From Emticicia sp031378715 (GTDB lineage Bacteria > Bacteroidota > Bacteroidia > Cytophagales > Spirosomataceae), in assembly GCA_031378715.1 (NCBI GenBank), contig JANNEN010000008.1, positions 1 through 8,841 on the forward strand: DNA of 8,841 bases, given 5' to 3'. Of this stretch, positions 6,319 through 8,841 are shown piece after piece (positions within the stretch are counted from its first letter, which is position 1; each line of letters starts with the position of its first letter). The notes below the pieces were generated by a model. That model searched no databases. It saw only the letters and a list, made by a program, of their open reading frames with translations, and had not been told where the DNA came from. Position numbers and translations under genes: made by a program.

Positions 6319-7158
6319 TTATAGTGATGCTGCGATGCGAGGCAGAACAAATTTTTCAACTAATGTGTCTTCTTCGTCCTCAATATCAAGTTCATTATTG
6401 GCTGTCGGGCTGTCACTTGAAGCGTAGTAAACCAAACTCCAATTTCCATCAAAATCTTCGACTAAGGCCGACATGGTTTCGACCCAATCGCCCGAATTGA
6501 GGTACAAAATCCCGTTGATTTCTCTGATTGCAGGCTGGTGGATATGCCCGCAAATGATGCCATCGCAGCCTTTGGCTTTGGCCAATTCAGCGAGTTTCTC
6601 TTCAAAATCATTCACATAATTAACCGCCATTTTCACTTTTTGCTTTATTACCTGCGATAGCGAATAGTAGGGTAGATTTCGCCACTCACGGTAAAGATTA
6701 TAATTTTTATTGAGCCAAAGCAGAAAAGTATAGCCCAAATCGCCCAAATGAGCGAGCCATTTCATGTTGGTCGTGATACTATCAAAAACATCACCGTGGG
6801 TGATGTAGAATTTTTTATCGCCCGATGCTAAAATATAATCACGTCGAATCTGGAACTGTTTTCCGACTACCAAAGGCAAGATTTGGTCAAGAAAATCATC
6901 GTGATTGCCCCGCAAATACACAACCTTGGTATCGTATTTATCCATCATTTTTAACACTACTCTGAAAAACGAAGTATGCTTTTTCTTCCAATTTCCGTAT
7001 TTTTTTAATGCCCAACCGTCAATAATGTCACCGTTCAGAATGAGGCGTTGGCAACGGTATTGCTTCAAAAACTCGGTCACTTCTTTGGCCTTCGAGCCAC
7101 TTGTGCCGAGGTGTAGGTCAGAAAGCACGATGGTGCGAAAATGCTTGTGTTTTTTCAT
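6319..7158 (-). CDS. PlcP/LpxH-like metallophosphoesterase
   Basis: A 279-residue calcineurin-type phosphoesterase with all dimetal motifs: DLH (14-16), GD (43-44), GNHD (84-87), the HGD histidine (121) and GHIH (204-207). Automated naming would probably be UDP-2,3-diacylglucosamine diphosphatase (COG2908). However, the protein is longer than E. coli LpxH, has GNHD instead of the GNRD found in E. coli LpxH, and carries SDLHLGT, GDIIDGW, KWLAHLGDLGY, NYVNDFEEKLAE and LNSGDWVE blocks. As I recall them, these match the PlcP phospholipase C family that strips phosphocholine or phosphoethanolamine heads from membrane lipids. The C-terminal 30 residues are acidic and probably flexible. The start is the ATG at 7158; an in-frame GTG lies two codons upstream. 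It is the first gene of a two-gene unit with the glycosyltransferase. No consensus promoter was found upstream. Confidence 0.88.
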   Translation of the reverse strand: MKKHKHFRTIVLSDLHLGTSGSKAKEVTEFLKQYRCQRLILNGDIIDGWALKKYGNWKKKHTSFFRVVLKMMDKYDTKVVYLRGNHDDFLDQILPLVVGKQFQIRRDYILASGDKKFYITHGDVFDSITTNMKWLAHLGDLGYTFLLWLNKNYNLYREWRNLPYYSLSQVIKQKVKMAVNYVNDFEEKLAELAKAKGCDGIICGHIHQPAIREINGILYLNSGDWVETMSALVEDFDGNWSLVYYASSDSPTANNELDIEDEEDTLVEKFVLPRIAASL

Positions 7159-7205
7159 CAGCACAAATTTGCGAAAAACATATAAACTGCCTATTATCAG
7201 TATGT

Positions 7206-7253
7206 TATGAAACTATGAAATTGTGCTGTGGGGCGAAGTTCCACTTCGGTCAC
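7206..7253. repeat. Octamer pair plus hairpin in the phosphoesterase-panC spacer
   Basis: Two adjacent octamers, TATGAAAC and TATGAAAT (7206-7221), are followed by a perfect hairpin CGAAGT-TCC-ACTTCG (7234-7248), with GTG/CAC able to extend the stem across a small internal loop. The strand beginning GGGCG at 7231 aligns with the hairpin at 4013 in roughly two thirds of 22 positions, and most differences are transitions. The same order, octamers and then hairpin, occurs in the grpE-dnaJ spacer, which suggests a dispersed intergenic repeat family. Confidence 0.55.
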
Positions 7254-7296
7254 TATGATAGAGATGGCAAAAAATCTAAAATCAATTTTATCTGAT

Positions 7297-7304
7297 TATA
7301 TTTG
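7297..7304 (+). promoter_or_regulatory. Probable -7 element of the panC promoter
   Basis: TATATTTG is an exact match to the Bacteroidota TAnnTTTG element, 42 bp upstream of the panC ATG, leaving a leader of about 35 nt. No TTTG is found at the expected -33 distance, so support rests on the -7 element and its position. It also argues against translation starting at the in-frame TTG at 7302. Confidence 0.55.
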
Positions 7305-7346
7305 GGCAAAATCTTCCTTTTTTTACTTAACAATTTTATCCTGAAA

Positions 7347-8189
7347 ATGCACATTTTTAATACCATCGCCGAAACCCAAACGTATCTCAAAAGCCAAAAA
7401 CGAGTTTCAAAAACGATTGGTTTTGTGCCAACGATGGGGGCTTTGCACGCAGGACACGTATCGCTGTTGAAGCGTGCCAAAATCGAAAACGATATTGCGG
7501 TTTGTAGTATTTTCGTAAATCCGACGCAGTTTAATAATCCCGAAGATTTAAAAAAATATCCTCGCACGCTCGAACGTGACTGCGAACTATTGCTCCCAGC
7601 GGGCTGTGACGTAGTTTTTGCCCCATCGGCCGAAGAAATGTATCCGAGTTTGCCGCAATTAAAGATGGATTTTGGGAGTTTAGAAACCGTCATGGAAGGC
7701 AAGTTTCGACCTGGACATTTTAACGGTGTGGGAATCGTGGTCGGCAAACTTTTCAATATCGTGAAGCCCGATAAGGCGTATTTTGGACTGAAAGATTTAC
7801 AGCAAGTAGCCGTTATCCGAAGAATGGTAAAGGATTTGAGTTTTGATGTCGAGATAGTTCCGTGTCCGACCTTGCGAGAAACCGATGGCTTGGCAATGTC
7901 CTCTCGCAATACACGCCTCTCGGCAGAAGCCCGTATTTTGGCTCCACAGATTTACAAAATTCTTAATCTTGCCAAAGAAAAACTACAAGCGGGTGCAAGC
8001 GTGAGCGAAATGCAAGTGGTTGTTAATGAGCATTTTAGTAATTTTCCTGCTTTTGAACCAGAATATTTTGAAGCGGCTGATTTTGATACTTTACAGCCAA
8101 TTGAGGCACAAATTGCCGAAGGAAAAACGGCTCTTTGCATAGCGGCGTTTTTGGGTGGCGTGCGGCTGATTGATAATATTGTATTTTGA
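7347..8189 (+). CDS. panC: Pantothenate synthetase (pantoate--beta-alanine ligase)
   Basis: A 280-residue cytoplasmic enzyme joining pantoate and beta-alanine with ATP to make pantothenate, the precursor of coenzyme A. It has the class I nucleotidyltransferase HIGH-type motif HAGH (34-37) in PTMGALHAGH, then VNPTQFNNPEDL (57-68), GHFNGVG (123-129), the pantoate/ATP loop KPDKAYFGLKDLQQ (140-153), and LRETDGLAMSSRN (176-188) with the KMSKS-type loop MSSRN. All key blocks are intact and the length is typical. The ATG at 7347 is chosen because the longer reading from TTG at 7302 would begin inside the -7 promoter element and adds unconserved residues. No Shine-Dalgarno sequence precedes it. panB and panD are not adjacent. 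The gene is divergent from the phosphoesterase and convergent with the DUF4143 gene. Confidence 0.97.
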   Translation: MHIFNTIAETQTYLKSQKRVSKTIGFVPTMGALHAGHVSLLKRAKIENDIAVCSIFVNPTQFNNPEDLKKYPRTLERDCELLLPAGCDVVFAPSAEEMYPSLPQLKMDFGSLETVMEGKFRPGHFNGVGIVVGKLFNIVKPDKAYFGLKDLQQVAVIRRMVKDLSFDVEIVPCPTLRETDGLAMSSRNTRLSAEARILAPQIYKILNLAKEKLQAGASVSEMQVVVNEHFSNFPAFEPEYFEAADFDTLQPIEAQIAEGKTALCIAAFLGGVRLIDNIVF

Positions 8190-8310
8190 AAGAACTCGTT
8201 GCTGCAATCAAAAACATGGGTTTTAAGGTTCACATTTGCCAATATTTCTTGAATTTCGGTATTATCAGCATCAAAATAGACTATTAGCGTAAACGAAATG
8301 TGGTGAGTTT
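8190..8310. other. Spacer between convergent genes with coding-like sequence
   Basis: This 121-bp stretch separates the 3' ends of panC and the DUF4143 gene. A short A/T stem AAAAC-ATGG-GTTTT (8211-8224) is the only terminator-like structure, and it is weak. On the minus strand the sequence stays open from about 8343 through the whole spacer and reads like a soluble protein (for example LIVYFDADNTEIQEIL and NLKTHVFDCSNEFF), yet it has no start codon and runs on into antisense panC. The plus strand in the same codon register also has a 33-codon open stretch after TTG at 8186. I recognise neither; either could be a gene remnant. Confidence 0.3.
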
Positions 8311-8841
8311 CTAAGAATCTGTTGTCAAAAACCGACTGATATTGTGATATAGTGTACGAACGCTACAAATAAAAACATTGGGTTTGAGCAAATAATCCTC
8401 GGCAGAGGGCGTAACAACTAATAATGGAGGGCTACCCAAATCGGCAAGGGCAAGCGTATTTCCTTTGCTTAGGCTCGGCGAATTACTCAATTTGATTTCG
8501 ATAGCTAATTTTATTTTTAAATTTTCTTCAATCACCAAATCTAACTCAGACCCATCGGCAGTTCTGTAAAAAAAAGGGAGTTGTTGATAACTGAGTTGGG
8601 CAATGACTTGCTCAATGACATATCCTTCCCACGACCCGCCTGCTACAATATGCCCCAATAGATTTTGATAGCTATGTATGGCTAATAAGTAATGCACTAA
8701 ACCACTATCTCTAATATAAATTTTGGGCGTTTTAGTAAGCCTTTTTCCGATGTTTATATAGTAGGGCTGTATTCTTCTTATTAGAAATGATTGTTCAAAA
8801 AAATCTAAATAAGTACCCACCGAGTTGGTGCGGATACCCAA
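8311..8841 (-). CDS. ATP-binding protein, DUF4143 C-terminal part (cut by window edge)
   Basis: At least 177 in-window codons of the C-terminal half of an AAA-type ATPase with a DUF4143 domain. The gene continues past 8841, so the P-loop and Walker motifs lie outside; the terminal TTG is not a real start. The visible part begins in a winged-helix-like segment (RTNSVGTYLDFFEQSFLIRR, residues 4-23). It then has the family blocks KTPKIYIRDSGLVHYLL (37-53), GGSWEGYVIEQ (68-78), and YRTADGSELDLVIE with AIEIK (92-117). The ExD...ExK spacing (E99, D101, E115, K117) resembles a PD-(D/E)xK nuclease fold. These proteins are common in bacteria and archaea, often in accessory regions, and their physiological role is not established. 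The 3' end (TAG at 8311-8313) looks natural. Confidence 0.88.
   Translation of the reverse strand: MGIRTNSVGTYLDFFEQSFLIRRIQPYYINIGKRLTKTPKIYIRDSGLVHYLLAIHSYQNLLGHIVAGGSWEGYVIEQVIAQLSYQQLPFFYRTADGSELDLVIEENLKIKLAIEIKLSNSPSLSKGNTLALADLGSPPLLVVTPSAEDYLLKPNVFICSVRTLYHNISRFLTTDS

Noticed and set aside
6315..6359. Longer glycosyltransferase N-terminus starting at 6359
   Set aside because: Overlaps the phosphoesterase and places a His/Ser-rich segment before the conserved first strand; the ATG at 6314 fits the 4-bp coupling.
7253..7909. Minus-strand open frame of 218 codons opposite panC
   Set aside because: Antisense to an unambiguous panC with an implausible Ser/Lys/Phe-rich composition.

Overview
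The window comes from a Bacteroidota genome, most likely a member of the Cytophagales (an inference; no species is claimed). The evidence is a SusC/FecA-style TonB-dependent receptor with an N-terminal carboxypeptidase-regulatory-like domain, A/T-rich leaders mostly lacking Shine-Dalgarno sequences, and two matches to the Bacteroidota sigma-factor -7 element TAnnTTTG, one of them with a correctly spaced TTTG -33 element.

Layout from left to right. Positions 1-202 are non-coding and repetitive: a cluster of short palindromes built on GCTTCTCCGAAGC, then four copies of an 18-bp unit that run into the stop codon of the first gene. Positions 197-2626 (minus) encode a FecA-like outer-membrane receptor with its own promoter at 2671-2701. 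Positions 2792-3925 and 4040-4615 (minus) are dnaJ and grpE, co-oriented with grpE first, and closed by an intrinsic terminator at 2741-2770. The 114-bp grpE-dnaJ spacer holds a hairpin and an octamer tandem repeat. A divergent spacer of about 160 bp with several inverted repeats separates grpE from a Rid-family gene (4775-5173, plus). That gene ends 4 bp from the convergent end of a two-gene minus-strand unit: a PlcP/LpxH-like metallophosphoesterase (6319-7158) followed after 4 bp by a GT-B glycosyltransferase (5178-6314). panC (7347-8189, plus) is divergent from this pair. A 121-bp spacer leads to the C-terminal part of a DUF4143-type ATP-binding protein (8311-8841, minus), which is cut by the window edge.

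Functionally this is mostly a housekeeping segment: the DnaK co-chaperone pair, pantothenate synthesis, iron-type uptake at the outer membrane and lipid/envelope metabolism. The most interesting biological possibility is the tightly coupled phosphoesterase-glycosyltransferase pair. Its sequence resembles PlcP-type phospholipase C more than LpxH, and it may replace phospholipids with glycolipids. The other notable signals are non-coding: the palindrome cluster, the 18-bp minisatellite, and two related hairpins that both sit beside 8-bp tandem repeats. I see no convincing new multi-gene system, CRISPR array, insertion sequence, tRNA or rRNA.
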